A stretch of 9,825 nucleotides of DNA from Sulfurimonas sp. (GTDB lineage: Bacteria; Campylobacterota; Campylobacteria; Campylobacterales; Sulfurimonadaceae), in contig DAOVJL010000022.1 in the NCBI GenBank assembly GCA_030673275.1, positions 1-9,825 of the forward strand, read 5' to 3'. The stretch's first letter is position 1. Each line of letters begins with the position of its first letter. This document shows positions 1 to 7,240 of the stretch, piece by piece. The notes beneath the pieces were generated by a model that worked only from the letters and a program-made list of their open reading frames with translations, was not told the DNA's origin and made no database searches. The position numbers and the translations under genes were made by a program.

Positions 1-426
1 CGTGTTGAACAATTCATTAGCTCAAGGTTAACAGTAGCAAACGTTAAGTTGCATATTGAAGAATGCGATAATGAATATATAGAGATATATGTTAATGAGA
101 TGATTCAATCACTGCTTAATATTTGTAATAATGCTATTGATGTTTTAGAAGAAAGAGATATAGTTGAGCGCCATTTATGGCTAAGTATTAAAAGTCTTGA
201 TGATGATTTGATTATATATATTGAAGATAATGGTGGCGGAATAGAAGAAGACATAATTGAGAAAATTTTTGATCCATATTTTAGTAAGAAGTCAAAAAAT
301 GGGACAGGCCTTGGTCTTTATATGGCCAAGATGATTATTGAGACGCATCTACATGGAATTTTAGATGTTGAAAATACTTCAAGAGGAGCACGCTTTAGTA
401 TTGCGTTGCCAAAAACTTTAGTTTAA
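1..426 (+). CDS. Sensor histidine kinase, C-terminal ATPase domain (5' truncated)
   Basis: The frame is open from base 1 to the TAA at 424-426, so this is the last 141 codons of a longer gene. It is a GHKL-type ATP-binding domain of a two-component sensor kinase, which would phosphorylate its own histidine and pass the phosphate to a response regulator. In visible numbering, the N-box is around residues 37-48 (LLNICNNAI, with Asn40 and Asn44). The G1 box DNGGGI is at 76-81, the F-box IFDPYFSKK at about 89-97, and the G2 box GTGLGL at 101-106. All ATP-lid elements are present, so this end looks functional. The sensor part and the phospho-accepting His lie outside the window, so the signal cannot be named. 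No response regulator follows; the next gene starts 16 bases later and encodes a hemerythrin-like protein. A TTG at 49 is internal to the domain and is not the start. Confidence 0.93.
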   Translation, partial: RVEQFISSRLTVANVKLHIEECDNEYIEIYVNEMIQSLLNICNNAIDVLEERDIVERHLWLSIKSLDDDLIIYIEDNGGGIEEDIIEKIFDPYFSKKSKNGTGLGLYMAKMIIETHLHGILDVENTSRGARFSIALPKTLV

Positions 427-442
427 AAAAATAGGATAAAAA

Positions 443-880
443 ATGTCTAATATTAAAGATTTTATGACTCAAGATCATAGAGATTGTGATGAGATTTTTG
501 CACAAATGGAAGATGCAGTTGCTTCTAAGAGCAATGAAGCTGTAGCAAAGTTTGAAGAGTTTCAAGATGCTTTAACAAACCATTTTAAGATGGAAGAGAT
601 GGTTCTTTTTCCAGCATTTGAGCAAAAAACAGGAATGACTGAGGGTCCAACTCAGGTTATGGTGATGGAGCATGAACAGATGAGAAAGCTTATATCCCAG
701 ATGGATGAAGCAGTCCAAGTAAATGATAATGACAAATTTTTTGGTTTGTCTGAGACTCTTATGATCTTAATGCAACAGCATAATATGAAAGAGGAGCAAA
801 TGCTTTATACTATGATTCAAGAACACTTAGGTGATGATGCAGACCATATCATTTCGCGTATGAGAACTGTTGCGTACTAA
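443..880 (+). CDS. Hemerythrin-like (HHE) di-iron protein
   Basis: This is a 145-residue single-domain four-helix-bundle protein expected to bind a non-heme di-iron centre in the cytoplasm. Candidate ligands sit in the family pattern: His12 (DH), His47 and Glu51 (NHFKMEE), His77 (EHE), His113 and Glu117 (QHNMKEE). This four-His, two-Glu set resembles YtfE/RIC-type and other HHE proteins. Classical O2-carrying hemerythrins use five His plus Glu and Asp. It lacks the extra N-terminal domain of YtfE/ScdA, and there is no signal peptide or membrane segment. Proteins of this class have been tied to O2 or NO sensing, iron handling and Fe-S repair, and the sequence does not decide between these. An AGGA at 433-436 lies six bases before the ATG. 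The gene follows the kinase by 16 bases and is probably co-transcribed with it, which would allow an O2 or NO response, but that is inference. Confidence 0.9.
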   Translation: MSNIKDFMTQDHRDCDEIFAQMEDAVASKSNEAVAKFEEFQDALTNHFKMEEMVLFPAFEQKTGMTEGPTQVMVMEHEQMRKLISQMDEAVQVNDNDKFFGLSETLMILMQQHNMKEEQMLYTMIQEHLGDDADHIISRMRTVAY

Positions 881-893
881 TCGAACTAAAGTT

Positions 894-1364
894 ATGAAAT
901 ATATTTTACTAATATTTATGCTTTTTTTTAGTGCTTGTAGTGTAAAAAATTATGAGATTACTCAAACAAAAATCATCATTATTAAGTCACCAAAGATAAA
1001 ATTTGTAGACCTTGGCTATCTAAGAAACAGTGATGAAAAAATAGAGTTAGAACTTTTTATAGCAGGCAAATGCATAGAGACTATTACAGTTAATCATCTA
1101 ATATGCACCAATGAAGGGTGTATGAGCAAGAGTGGATTTAATGAAGATTATTTAAATGAGGCATATCCTGATGATATTCTTCAAAATATACTTTTAGCAC
1201 GTCCAATTTATAGTGGGAAAGATTTACAAAAAACAGCGGATGGATTTGAGCAACATGTACAAAATCAACATGTAGATATTTCATACAGAGTGGATTCACA
1301 TGTAACATTTTTCAAAGATAGAAAAAACAACATAATTTTTAAAATCAAGGATACAGGTGAGTAA
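894..1364 (+). CDS. Predicted lipoprotein of unknown function
   Basis: The product is 156 residues. It begins with a short lipoprotein signal: Met-Lys, a hydrophobic run of about 10 residues (ILLIFMLFF), then the lipobox FSAC with Cys15 as the lipidation site. Export and anchoring to a membrane are therefore likely. The mature part is mixed alpha/beta in appearance, with three more cysteines in the middle (GKCIE, LICTNEGCM) and no catalytic motif that I recognise. I think similar small lipoproteins occur in other Campylobacterota, but I cannot name a family. The start at 894 was chosen because it places the signal peptide at the extreme N-terminus. The in-frame ATG at 870, inside the hemerythrin-like gene, would add eight polar residues. 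No convincing Shine-Dalgarno precedes 894, so translation may depend on coupling to the upstream gene, whose stop is 13 bases away. Confidence 0.8.
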   Translation: MKYILLIFMLFFSACSVKNYEITQTKIIIIKSPKIKFVDLGYLRNSDEKIELELFIAGKCIETITVNHLICTNEGCMSKSGFNEDYLNEAYPDDILQNILLARPIYSGKDLQKTADGFEQHVQNQHVDISYRVDSHVTFFKDRKNNIIFKIKDTGE

Positions 1365-1410
1365 TATAAGAGCTAAAGCTCAATGCAAGGGAGGCACTAA
1401 CCCTCAACCA

Positions 1411-1416
1411 AGGAGG
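1411..1416 (+). promoter_or_regulatory. Strong ribosome binding site of nfo
   Basis: AGGAGG lies five bases before the ATG at 1422. It is the most complete Shine-Dalgarno in the window. It fixes the nfo start even though the resulting N-terminus ([10 protein letters not shown]) has a few more residues than many family members. Confidence 0.85.
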
Positions 1417-1421
1417 ACACG

Positions 1422-2273
1422 ATGCCGAGTCGTAAATTTGTAGGGGCACACACTTCAGCAAGTGGTGGAGTTTTTAACGCGGTAGCGAATGCACAGGAGA
1501 TTGGGGCACGTGCTTTTGCGCTTTTTACTAAAAATCAAAGACAGTGGGTAGCTAAAGATTTAGATACTGAGACTATAGATAAGTTTAAACGTGCACTTGA
1601 TGATAGCGGGATACTGCCTAAACATGTACTTCCACATGACTCATATCTTATCAATCTTGGTCACCCGGAAAGCCATAAGAGGGAGAAGTCTATAAATGCT
1701 TTTATAGATGAGGTACAAAGGTGTGAGGTTCTAGGTCTTGATAAACTTAACTTTCATCCGGGAAGTCATCTCAAACAAATAGATGAAGATGAGTGTTTAG
1801 ATAAAATCGCAGAAGCTATGAATATAACTTTAGATAAAACAAACGGTGTTTCTCTTGTACTTGAAAATACAGCAGGACAGGGAAGCAATCTTGGCTGGAA
1901 GTTTGAGCATTTAGCACATATTATAGATAAGGTAGAAGATAAATCTCGTGTTGGAATCTGTATAGACACATGTCATATGTTTACAGCAGGTTATGATATA
2001 AGAACTAAAGAGGTTTATGATAAAACTTGGGATGAGTTTGAGCGTATTGTAGGTTTTAATTACTTGATGGGAATGCATATAAATGACTCAAAAAAAGAGT
2101 TAGGTACACATGTAGACAGACATGATTCTATAGGAAAAGGTTTTATTGGACTTGATGCTTTTAAATATATTATGAATGATGAGCGAATGGATGATATCCC
2201 ACTAATCCTTGAGACAATTGACAGCAGTATTTGGAAAGAGGAGATAGAGCTGCTTTACTCTTTGCAAGTTTAA
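1422..2273 (+). CDS. nfo: Endonuclease IV (AP endonuclease)
   Basis: This 283-residue class II apurinic/apyrimidinic endonuclease cuts the backbone 5' of abasic sites and trims blocked 3' ends in base excision repair. The fold is a TIM barrel with a three-zinc centre, and all nine metal ligands can be read: His72 (HDSYLINL), His112 (FHPG), Glu148 (LENTAGQG), Asp182 and His185 (IDTCH), His219 (MHIND), Asp232 and His234 (HVDRHD), and Glu264 (LET). Each lies exactly three positions after its E. coli counterpart, so the barrel carries no net insertion or deletion and the N-terminus is three residues longer. Length is normal for the family (about 280). The preceding lipoprotein gene ends 57 bases upstream and the FadL-type gene follows by 44 bases. 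Function is certain from the motifs; neither neighbour is a repair gene. Confidence 0.98.
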   Translation: MPSRKFVGAHTSASGGVFNAVANAQEIGARAFALFTKNQRQWVAKDLDTETIDKFKRALDDSGILPKHVLPHDSYLINLGHPESHKREKSINAFIDEVQRCEVLGLDKLNFHPGSHLKQIDEDECLDKIAEAMNITLDKTNGVSLVLENTAGQGSNLGWKFEHLAHIIDKVEDKSRVGICIDTCHMFTAGYDIRTKEVYDKTWDEFERIVGFNYLMGMHINDSKKELGTHVDRHDSIGKGFIGLDAFKYIMNDERMDDIPLILETIDSSIWKEEIELLYSLQV

Positions 2274-2317
2274 GCTTTTATACAGTAAAATTCTTAATCA
2301 AGAAATTAGGGGCAAAT

Positions 2318-3568
2318 ATGAATAAAATTATTTTTTTATCATTAGTGATTGCTTCTGCATTAATGGCTGGTGGATATAAAATACCAGAGCTCTCTTTAAA
2401 TGCTACTGCTTTAAGTTCAGCAAATGTTGCACACTCCAGTGGAGCAGATACAGCATATTACAATCCTGCGAATATGGTGTTTATGAAAGATGAAAACACT
2501 ATAGAAACAGACTTGACCTATATTGGTCTTAGCGATACAAATTATCATGGTTCATATACTAATAACTTAATTGTAACAACGTCAGGACACTATATTAATG
2601 CAAAAAAAGAAAATTTTTTAGTTCCATCACTTCATTATGTCTCCGGTGATATTAGTGGTGCTCGTTTTGGACTTAGTATCGTTGCTCCAGCCGGTTTATC
2701 TAAAAGATGGAATGATTCACCTGCAAAAACATCTGCCGATGAGTTTACACTGACTACAATTGAGCTTAACCCAACAGTAGCACTTCCTATAGCGGATAAA
2801 TTGGCAGTTGCGATTGGGATTAGAGTTATTTATTCTGATGGTGTGGTTAAAAGTGATGGTCCTTTAGCTATTGCCGGCGGACCAGTATATAGTACAATTA
2901 CTCGTGATATGACAGGAGATTCAATAGATTTTGGATACAACTTAGCACTGGCATATAAACCTACTAGCGAGCTTGAACTAGGTTTAACATATCGCTCAAA
3001 AATAGACTTAAAACTTGAAGGTAAAGCAACACTTACTTCTGCTGCAGATTTTGCTACATACAGTGGAGGTACTTCAGTCTCTATCCCTGTACCAGCAGCA
3101 CTTAATGTAGCAATTGCCTATACATTTCCAACAGATACAATAGTTGAGTTTGTTTATGAAAGAACTTTTTGGTCTGAATATAAAGAGTTGGATTTTAATT
3201 ATGACGGAGCACTTGGCAGCGCAATACTGACCGCTGCATTTGATGATGCAAAAGCAAAAAACTGGAAAGACACAAACTCATATCGTTTAGGTATAACTCA
3301 AGAGTTAGATGAATTGACATTGATGTGTGGTATTGTAATTGATGAGACACCGATTCCTGAGTCAACTCTTAGTTTTGAACTGCCTGATTCCGATTCTGTG
3401 TCAATTTCATTTGGTGGACGTTATCAGATAAATGAAAAACTGAACCTTGGTTTATCAACTCTTTACTCAATAAGAGAAGACAGAACAGTATCTAATGACT
3501 CATTGACCGGTGAGTTTACAGATACAAGCGCACTACTTATATCAGCCGGTTTAGAGTATAAATTTTAA
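2318..3568 (+). CDS. FadL/OMPP1/TodX-type outer-membrane channel
   Basis: The 416-residue protein has a Sec signal (MNKIIFLSLVIASALMA, cleavage likely after Ala17) and a mature start GGYKIPELSLNATALSSANVA that is typical of FadL-family proteins. The family's NPA motif appears as NPANM at about residues 49-53, on the N-terminal hatch segment. The rest is alternating beta-strand sequence ending in the aromatic terminus LEYKF, the signal recognised by the BAM outer-membrane insertion machinery. FadL proteins pass hydrophobic compounds (long-chain fatty acids, aromatics, alkanes) through the outer membrane by lateral diffusion; the substrate here cannot be told. The start at 2318 is preceded by AGGGG at 2308-2312 and gives a clean signal peptide. 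An in-frame ATG at 2231 inside nfo would place 29 extra residues before the signal and was rejected. No fatty-acid degradation gene is visible nearby. Confidence 0.92.
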   Translation: MNKIIFLSLVIASALMAGGYKIPELSLNATALSSANVAHSSGADTAYYNPANMVFMKDENTIETDLTYIGLSDTNYHGSYTNNLIVTTSGHYINAKKENFLVPSLHYVSGDISGARFGLSIVAPAGLSKRWNDSPAKTSADEFTLTTIELNPTVALPIADKLAVAIGIRVIYSDGVVKSDGPLAIAGGPVYSTITRDMTGDSIDFGYNLALAYKPTSELELGLTYRSKIDLKLEGKATLTSAADFATYSGGTSVSIPVPAALNVAIAYTFPTDTIVEFVYERTFWSEYKELDFNYDGALGSAILTAAFDDAKAKNWKDTNSYRLGITQELDELTLMCGIVIDETPIPESTLSFELPDSDSVSISFGGRYQINEKLNLGLSTLYSIREDRTVSNDSLTGEFTDTSALLISAGLEYKF

Positions 3569-3571
3569 GGA
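3567..3571 (+). promoter_or_regulatory. Ribosome binding site deciding a TTG start
   Basis: AAGGA begins inside the TAA stop of the FadL-type gene (3566-3568) and lies five bases before the TTG at 3577. The arrangement supports the TTG start and suggests that the two genes are translationally coupled. Confidence 0.75.
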
Positions 3572-3576
3572 ATAAT

Positions 3577-5313
3577 TTGAAAACATTAATTGATTTTTTA
3601 GAGATAGAAGATGTTGATAAGTCAATAATTTTTGCACAATTAAAATGTCGTAAACCTGAAGCCATGATCCTTCAAGCTTTGACAAAAAAATATATGCAGG
3701 GACAAGAGGATGTATTGATTCTTGAACTTCTTCAAGAGTTACATGGAGATAAAAAGCATGAGATTGTAAATCATCTAGTAGAGGTTAAAGTACTTTTAGA
3801 GTTGGGTTGGTTGCATCAGCATAGTTTTACCCCTATAAAAATATCTGAAGTAACACCCCTGGAGCTTTTAAACTCTGCTGTTGGTCTTTCTCCGTCAATG
3901 TTAAAACTTCTGCAAGAGGGCTCGTTAGAGAGTGATTTACCGGATATAAAACCTTACTCTGATCATCTAGAGTATCTTCAAGATCAATTTTTTCGTATAG
4001 AGCTTTATCAAAAGATGAGTACAATTCGTCAAAATGTTCATGAGCACTCACTTGGTATTGACAGAACTCAGCATAAACTGCAACTTTTAGAGCAACGAAT
4101 ACAAGAGAGAGTAGAGCAAACATCAGAAAAACTCGTTTTAGATAAGTTTTTTAAACAAAAGAAGATGGATCCAAAAGAGCAGATTATCTTTTTAGCTCTG
4201 CTTCGTGAAGAGTATAGCTCTACAGACGCATCTCTTCGAGAGATGAATAATCTAATAGAGTTAATATCATTAGATGAGTATGACCGTATTAAAAATCGCT
4301 CACTTTTAGAAGATGGCTCAAACCTTCTTAATGAAGGAATTATTGATTATGAAGAGATGTTAAATCCGTTTGGCGGGATTTCTCGTGCATTTTTTATAGT
4401 GGATGATATTCTTCAGAGTATAATCCATCCACAAAAAAATAAAAAGGTTCGTCGTCTAAAACTAAACGCACTTATAGATGAACAAGATATTTTTGAACTG
4501 ATTGAACCTGAAAGTTCACTCGAAGATGTAGTGTTGGCAAATGAGACGCAAGAGACACTTGGCAATCTTATGAGACAAGTAGATAAAGAGGTTGTCGGCA
4601 GATTGGTAGAGTGGGGCGTTAAAGATAAAAAAAGTGGTATAGACGCTAGGATTATTTTTTATGGGCATGCCGGTACCGGTAAAACAATGACAGCTTATTC
4701 TCTTGCAAAATCACTAAAAAGACAGGTTCTTGCTTTTGACTGTTCAAAAATTCTATCCATGTATGTTGGAGAGAGTGAAAAAAATGTTCGTAAAATTTTT
4801 GATACATTTTATGATCTTTGTGAAAAAACAAAGACAGAACCTATTTTACTCTTAAATGAAGCAGACCAGTTTTTAGGTGCTCGTTCAAGTGGTGTGACTT
4901 CCGGTGCAGATCAGATGCATAATCAGATGCAAAATATTTTTTTAGAACAGATTGAGAACTTTAAAGGTATGTTGATAGCTACAACAAACTTGCTGGAAAA
5001 CATAGATAAAGCATTTTCAAGAAGATTTAATTATAAAATTGAGTTCAAAAAACCAAATAAAGAGCAGAGACTTGAACTATGGAAAAAAATGCTTCCTGTT
5101 GATGCACCATATGAGAAAAAATTTGATGTCAATGCGCTTTGTGATTACACTTTAACAGGCGGACAGATTAATTTAATCATAAAAAATACAGCATATCGTG
5201 TTGCTGTAAGAGAAAAACCATTATTTAAAATAGAAGATTTTGAACTAGAAATCAAAAAAGAAAAAGATGCAAACTTTGATAGTGAAAAGTCTATGGGTTT
5301 TTTAAATAAGTAA
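3577..5313 (+). CDS. AAA+ ATPase with long unassigned N-terminal region
   Basis: This is a 578-residue protein with a classical-clade AAA+ module in its C-terminal 250 residues and no transmembrane segment. Walker A is GHAGTGKT (363-370). A pore-loop-like segment, MYVGESEKNVRKIF, is at 395-408. Walker B is ILLLNEAD (423-430), with Asn427 where Asp is usual and the catalytic Glu428 kept. Sensor 1 is ATTN (468-471), the arginine-finger motif FSRRF is at 480-484, and the sensor-2 region TGGQINLII is at 527-535. It probably forms a ring that remodels a protein substrate. No protease domain is fused to it. The N-terminal 300 residues are alpha-helical, with a coiled-coil-prone stretch at about 160-185 and winged-helix-like segments near 60-115 and 200-280. 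This resembles COG0464-type ATPases, and C. jejuni has an AAA ATPase of similar size, but the role is unknown. The TTG start is backed by a good ribosome binding site. Confidence 0.9.
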   Translation: MKTLIDFLEIEDVDKSIIFAQLKCRKPEAMILQALTKKYMQGQEDVLILELLQELHGDKKHEIVNHLVEVKVLLELGWLHQHSFTPIKISEVTPLELLNSAVGLSPSMLKLLQEGSLESDLPDIKPYSDHLEYLQDQFFRIELYQKMSTIRQNVHEHSLGIDRTQHKLQLLEQRIQERVEQTSEKLVLDKFFKQKKMDPKEQIIFLALLREEYSSTDASLREMNNLIELISLDEYDRIKNRSLLEDGSNLLNEGIIDYEEMLNPFGGISRAFFIVDDILQSIIHPQKNKKVRRLKLNALIDEQDIFELIEPESSLEDVVLANETQETLGNLMRQVDKEVVGRLVEWGVKDKKSGIDARIIFYGHAGTGKTMTAYSLAKSLKRQVLAFDCSKILSMYVGESEKNVRKIFDTFYDLCEKTKTEPILLLNEADQFLGARSSGVTSGADQMHNQMQNIFLEQIENFKGMLIATTNLLENIDKAFSRRFNYKIEFKKPNKEQRLELWKKMLPVDAPYEKKFDVNALCDYTLTGGQINLIIKNTAYRVAVREKPLFKIEDFELEIKKEKDANFDSEKSMGFLNK

Positions 5314-5335
5314 TATTTTTATATAATTTATTACC

Positions 5336-5381
5336 ATACTACACACTTCTTAGAATATTAAGAAAAGCTGTGTAGTATTTT
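5336..5381 (+). terminator. Probable terminator after the AAA+ gene
   Basis: The arms 5336-5345 (ATACTACACA) and 5369-5378 (TGTGTAGTAT) are a perfect 10-base inverted repeat. Inner bases 5346-5352 and 5359-5367 extend the stem with a small bulge, leaving a loop of about six bases. Only four T follow the stem, so it fits a weak intrinsic terminator in an AT-rich genome. It lies 22 bases after the AAA+ stop codon. Confidence 0.6.
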
Positions 5382-5425
5382 GTAACAACAATGTTCTCAA
5401 TTTTCATCATATTCTTTAATTTAAT

Positions 5426-5442
5426 ACTCTTTTTGCTAAAAT
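5426..5442 (+). promoter_or_regulatory. Candidate sigma70 promoter P1 for nuo
   Basis: The -10 element TAAAAT at 5437-5442 is preceded by TTTTTGC. This matches the extended TTTTTGnTATAAT form known for Campylobacterota, whose promoters often lack a clear -35 box. It lies about 100 bases upstream of nuoA. It is a prediction from pattern only. Confidence 0.5.
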
Positions 5443-5453
5443 CCAACTAACTG

Positions 5454-5466
5454 TTTTTTGTATAAA
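5454..5466 (+). promoter_or_regulatory. Candidate sigma70 promoter P2 for nuo
   Basis: A second -10-like hexamer, TATAAA at 5461-5466, directly follows TTTTTTG, the same extended context as P1 24 bases upstream. Transcription from here would begin close to the hairpin at 5470-5505. P1 and P2 may be alternative starts. Confidence 0.45.
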
Positions 5467-5469
5467 TAT

Positions 5470-5505
5470 TTAAAAACATTTCAGCTTAACAGCTGATGTT
5501 TTTAA
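5470..5505 (+). other. Hairpin in the nuoA leader
   Basis: TTAAAAACAT (5470-5479) pairs with ATGTTTTTAA (5496-5505). Inside, CAGCT (5482-5486) pairs with AGCTG (5491-5495) around a TAAC loop, leaving a two-base bulge. The result is a long interrupted stem that would lie in the 5' leader of the nuo transcript. It could stabilise the message, act as a weak attenuator, or be an operator at DNA level. No T-run follows it and it matches no riboswitch class I know. Confidence 0.5.
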
Positions 5506-5541
5506 GTGTTATAAAACAATAATTATTTAAAGGTAGGTTAT

Positions 5542-5931
5542 ATGGAACATATTAGTACTGCAAATCCGTATTTTGGTGTATTTGTACTTTTTGTTGTAAC
5601 GTTTGGTGCATTTACTGCAACAACTATAATAGCTCGTTTAGCGAGTCGTGCATTAGCAGCTAAAGATAGTGAAAAAATTAAACTATCAGTTTATGAGTGT
5701 GGACCTGAGATTACTAGACAACCAAATAGAATTTCGCCGCAGTTTTATCTATTTGCATTGCTTTTTTTACTATTTGATGTAGAGATAATTTTTATGTTCC
5801 CGTGGGCAGTAGACTTTAAGCTACTCGGTTGGTTTGGTTTTGCTGAGATGTTAATGTTTATCTTACTATTAACAATTGGTTTCGTATATGCATGGAAAAA
5901 AGGAGCGCTTGAATGGCACAACATAAAGTAA
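5542..5931 (+). CDS. nuoA: NADH-quinone oxidoreductase subunit A
   Basis: This is a 129-residue membrane subunit of respiratory complex I, located where the proton-pumping arm meets the peripheral arm. Three hydrophobic segments are visible, at about residues 9-32, 65-87 and 97-115. The diagnostic motif YECGPE (51-56) lies in the first loop and [12 protein letters not shown] at about 78-89. The conserved loop Cys, which changes exposure during turnover in other species, and the Glu in FDVE are both kept. Length is normal for the family. A purine-rich ribosome binding site (AGGTAGG, 5531-5537) precedes the ATG. It is the first gene of the operon, behind two candidate promoters and a leader hairpin. 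Its last 19 bases overlap nuoB, which points to coupled translation. Confidence 0.97.
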   Translation: MEHISTANPYFGVFVLFVVTFGAFTATTIIARLASRALAAKDSEKIKLSVYECGPEITRQPNRISPQFYLFALLFLLFDVEIIFMFPWAVDFKLLGWFGFAEMLMFILLLTIGFVYAWKKGALEWHNIK

Positions 5932-6422
5932 ATTATACACAAGACGGTGGCTTACCTGTAGCACTTACAAGTATAGATAAAATCGTAAACTGGGGTCGTT
6001 CAAACTCAATTTGGGCACTTACTTATGGTCTAGCTTGTTGTGGTATTGAGATGATGGCATCTGGTGCTTCAAGATATGACTTTGACCGTTTTGGAACAAT
6101 CTTTAGAGCATCTCCTCGTCAAGCAGATGTTATGATTGTTGCCGGAACACTTACAAAGAAGCACGCAGAGTTCATTAAAAGACTATATGACCAGATGACA
6201 GAGCCTAGATGGGTTATATCAATGGGTTCATGTGCAAATACCGGTGGTATGTTCAACACTTATGCAACTGTACAAGGTGTTGATAGAATTATTCCTGTTG
6301 ACTTGTACCTTCCTGGTTGTGCACCTCGTCCTGAGACACTTCAGTATGGTGTGATGTTACTACAGAAAAAAATCCGTGCTAATCACGCATCTCGTGCGCA
6401 AAAAGCAAAAAGGTTAATGTAA
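5913..6422 (+). CDS. nuoB: NADH-quinone oxidoreductase subunit B
   Basis: This 169-residue peripheral-arm subunit of complex I holds cluster N2, the [4Fe-4S] centre that hands electrons to quinone. The four ligands are all present: the adjacent Cys42-Cys43 in [11 protein letters not shown], Cys107 in MGSCANTGG, and Cys136 in LPGCAPRPE. The loop AGTLTKKHA (77-85) is also typical. The family resemblance to [NiFe]-hydrogenase small subunits is real, but the neighbours leave no doubt that this is complex I. AGGAG at 5901-5905, inside nuoA, serves the ATG at 5913. Its TAA shares one base with the nuoC ATG. Nothing is unusual in the protein, so the quinone-reducing end of this complex should work normally. 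Confidence 0.98.
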   Translation: MAQHKVNYTQDGGLPVALTSIDKIVNWGRSNSIWALTYGLACCGIEMMASGASRYDFDRFGTIFRASPRQADVMIVAGTLTKKHAEFIKRLYDQMTEPRWVISMGSCANTGGMFNTYATVQGVDRIIPVDLYLPGCAPRPETLQYGVMLLQKKIRANHASRAQKAKRLM

Positions 6423-7228
6423 TGAGAGCATATACACCTAAAGATGATGTACAAAAACGTGCATACTATACTGATAGATATTATGTTTCTCCGCAAGTAC
6501 CAAAAAGCCCAGTTGAGAGTGATGAAGTTTTCAATGCAGATTTGGAAGCTATAAAAGCTAAATTTGAAGTTCTTGATGCTTATATCCAAGTTGAGCAGAT
6601 GGTTGTTTTCATTAAACCGGAAGATAACTACAAAGTATTAGAACTTATGAGAGATGAGCTTGAATACACTCAACTCTCAGAATTAAGTGCTATTGACTTT
6701 TTAGCCCAGAGAGGCGGGTTTGAAATTTTCTATCAAATGTTAAGTATGAATAAGCGTAAGCGTATTCGTGTAAAAATGTTTATTGAAAATGGAGCTTCTG
6801 TAAACTCTGTAGAAAAACTTTTTCGTTCTGCTGATTGGTCTGAGCGTGAGATGTTTGACATGTTTGGTATCGAAGCAAACGGTCATCCATTTATGAAAAG
6901 AATTCTTATGCCTTATGACTGGCAAGGTTTTCCACTTCTTAAGACTTACCCGCTTCAAGGTGATGAGTTCGCTGCTTGGTATGAAGTAGATAAGATTTTC
7001 GGAAAAGAAGCTAGAGATGTTATAGGACCTGAACTTCGTGATACTGCAAAAGTTGACCGTTACGATTCTGAGCGTTTTGCTCGTTTAGGACATGAAGTAC
7101 CTAAGGGAACAAAAATCACTGGTAATGAGCCTAAAAATGAGCAAAATTATCAAGAAGATGGTGGTGTTTTCTTGATTAAAAAGTTCGATAAAAAAGATTC
7201 GGTCGTTATTGACGACCCACAAAGATAA
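6422..7228 (+). CDS. nuoC: NADH-quinone oxidoreductase subunit C
   Basis: This is the 268-residue subunit of the connecting part of complex I that binds NuoD. The family signature runs from ADWSEREMFDMFGI through GHPFMKRILMPYDW to PLLKTYPLQGDEF, at about residues 137-182. The Nqo5 domain normally ends near there. Here about 85 further residues follow, charged and probably poorly ordered at the very end (KKFDKKDSVVIDDPQR). A tail of this kind appears to be usual in Campylobacterota NuoC, but I cannot verify that here. It is a separate gene from nuoD, unlike the fused nuoCD of E. coli. AAAAGG at 6408-6413 is the ribosome binding site, and the start codon shares one base with the nuoB stop. No redox cofactor is expected. 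Confidence 0.96.
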   Translation: MRAYTPKDDVQKRAYYTDRYYVSPQVPKSPVESDEVFNADLEAIKAKFEVLDAYIQVEQMVVFIKPEDNYKVLELMRDELEYTQLSELSAIDFLAQRGGFEIFYQMLSMNKRKRIRVKMFIENGASVNSVEKLFRSADWSEREMFDMFGIEANGHPFMKRILMPYDWQGFPLLKTYPLQGDEFAAWYEVDKIFGKEARDVIGPELRDTAKVDRYDSERFARLGHEVPKGTKITGNEPKNEQNYQEDGGVFLIKKFDKKDSVVIDDPQR

Positions 7229-7240
7229 GGTGGTAAAAAT

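Noticed and set aside
870..893. Earlier ATG for the lipoprotein gene, overlapping the hemerythrin-like gene
   Set aside because: The lipoprotein signal begins at the Met encoded at 894. The upstream codons add only polar residues, although the lack of a ribosome binding site leaves a little doubt.
1251..1275. Short direct repeat CAACATGTA in the lipoprotein gene
   Set aside because: It consists of two copies of nine bases inside coding sequence, with no spacer regularity; chance or codon repetition explains it.
2231..2317. Longer start for the FadL-type gene inside nfo
   Set aside because: It would put 29 mostly polar residues before a clear Sec signal peptide, while the ATG at 2318 has its own AGGGG ribosome binding site.
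3833..4123. 96-codon open frame on the minus strand inside the AAA+ gene
   Set aside because: It lies wholly within a well-supported gene on the other strand, has no recognisable motif and no independent start signals. The other minus-strand frames (for example 1766-1969, 5745-5942, 6383-6589, 6740-6958, 7958-8149) fail in the same way.
5470..5505. Leader hairpin as a riboswitch or intrinsic terminator
   Set aside because: No conserved aptamer core is visible and no T-run follows the stem, so only a generic hairpin call is justified.
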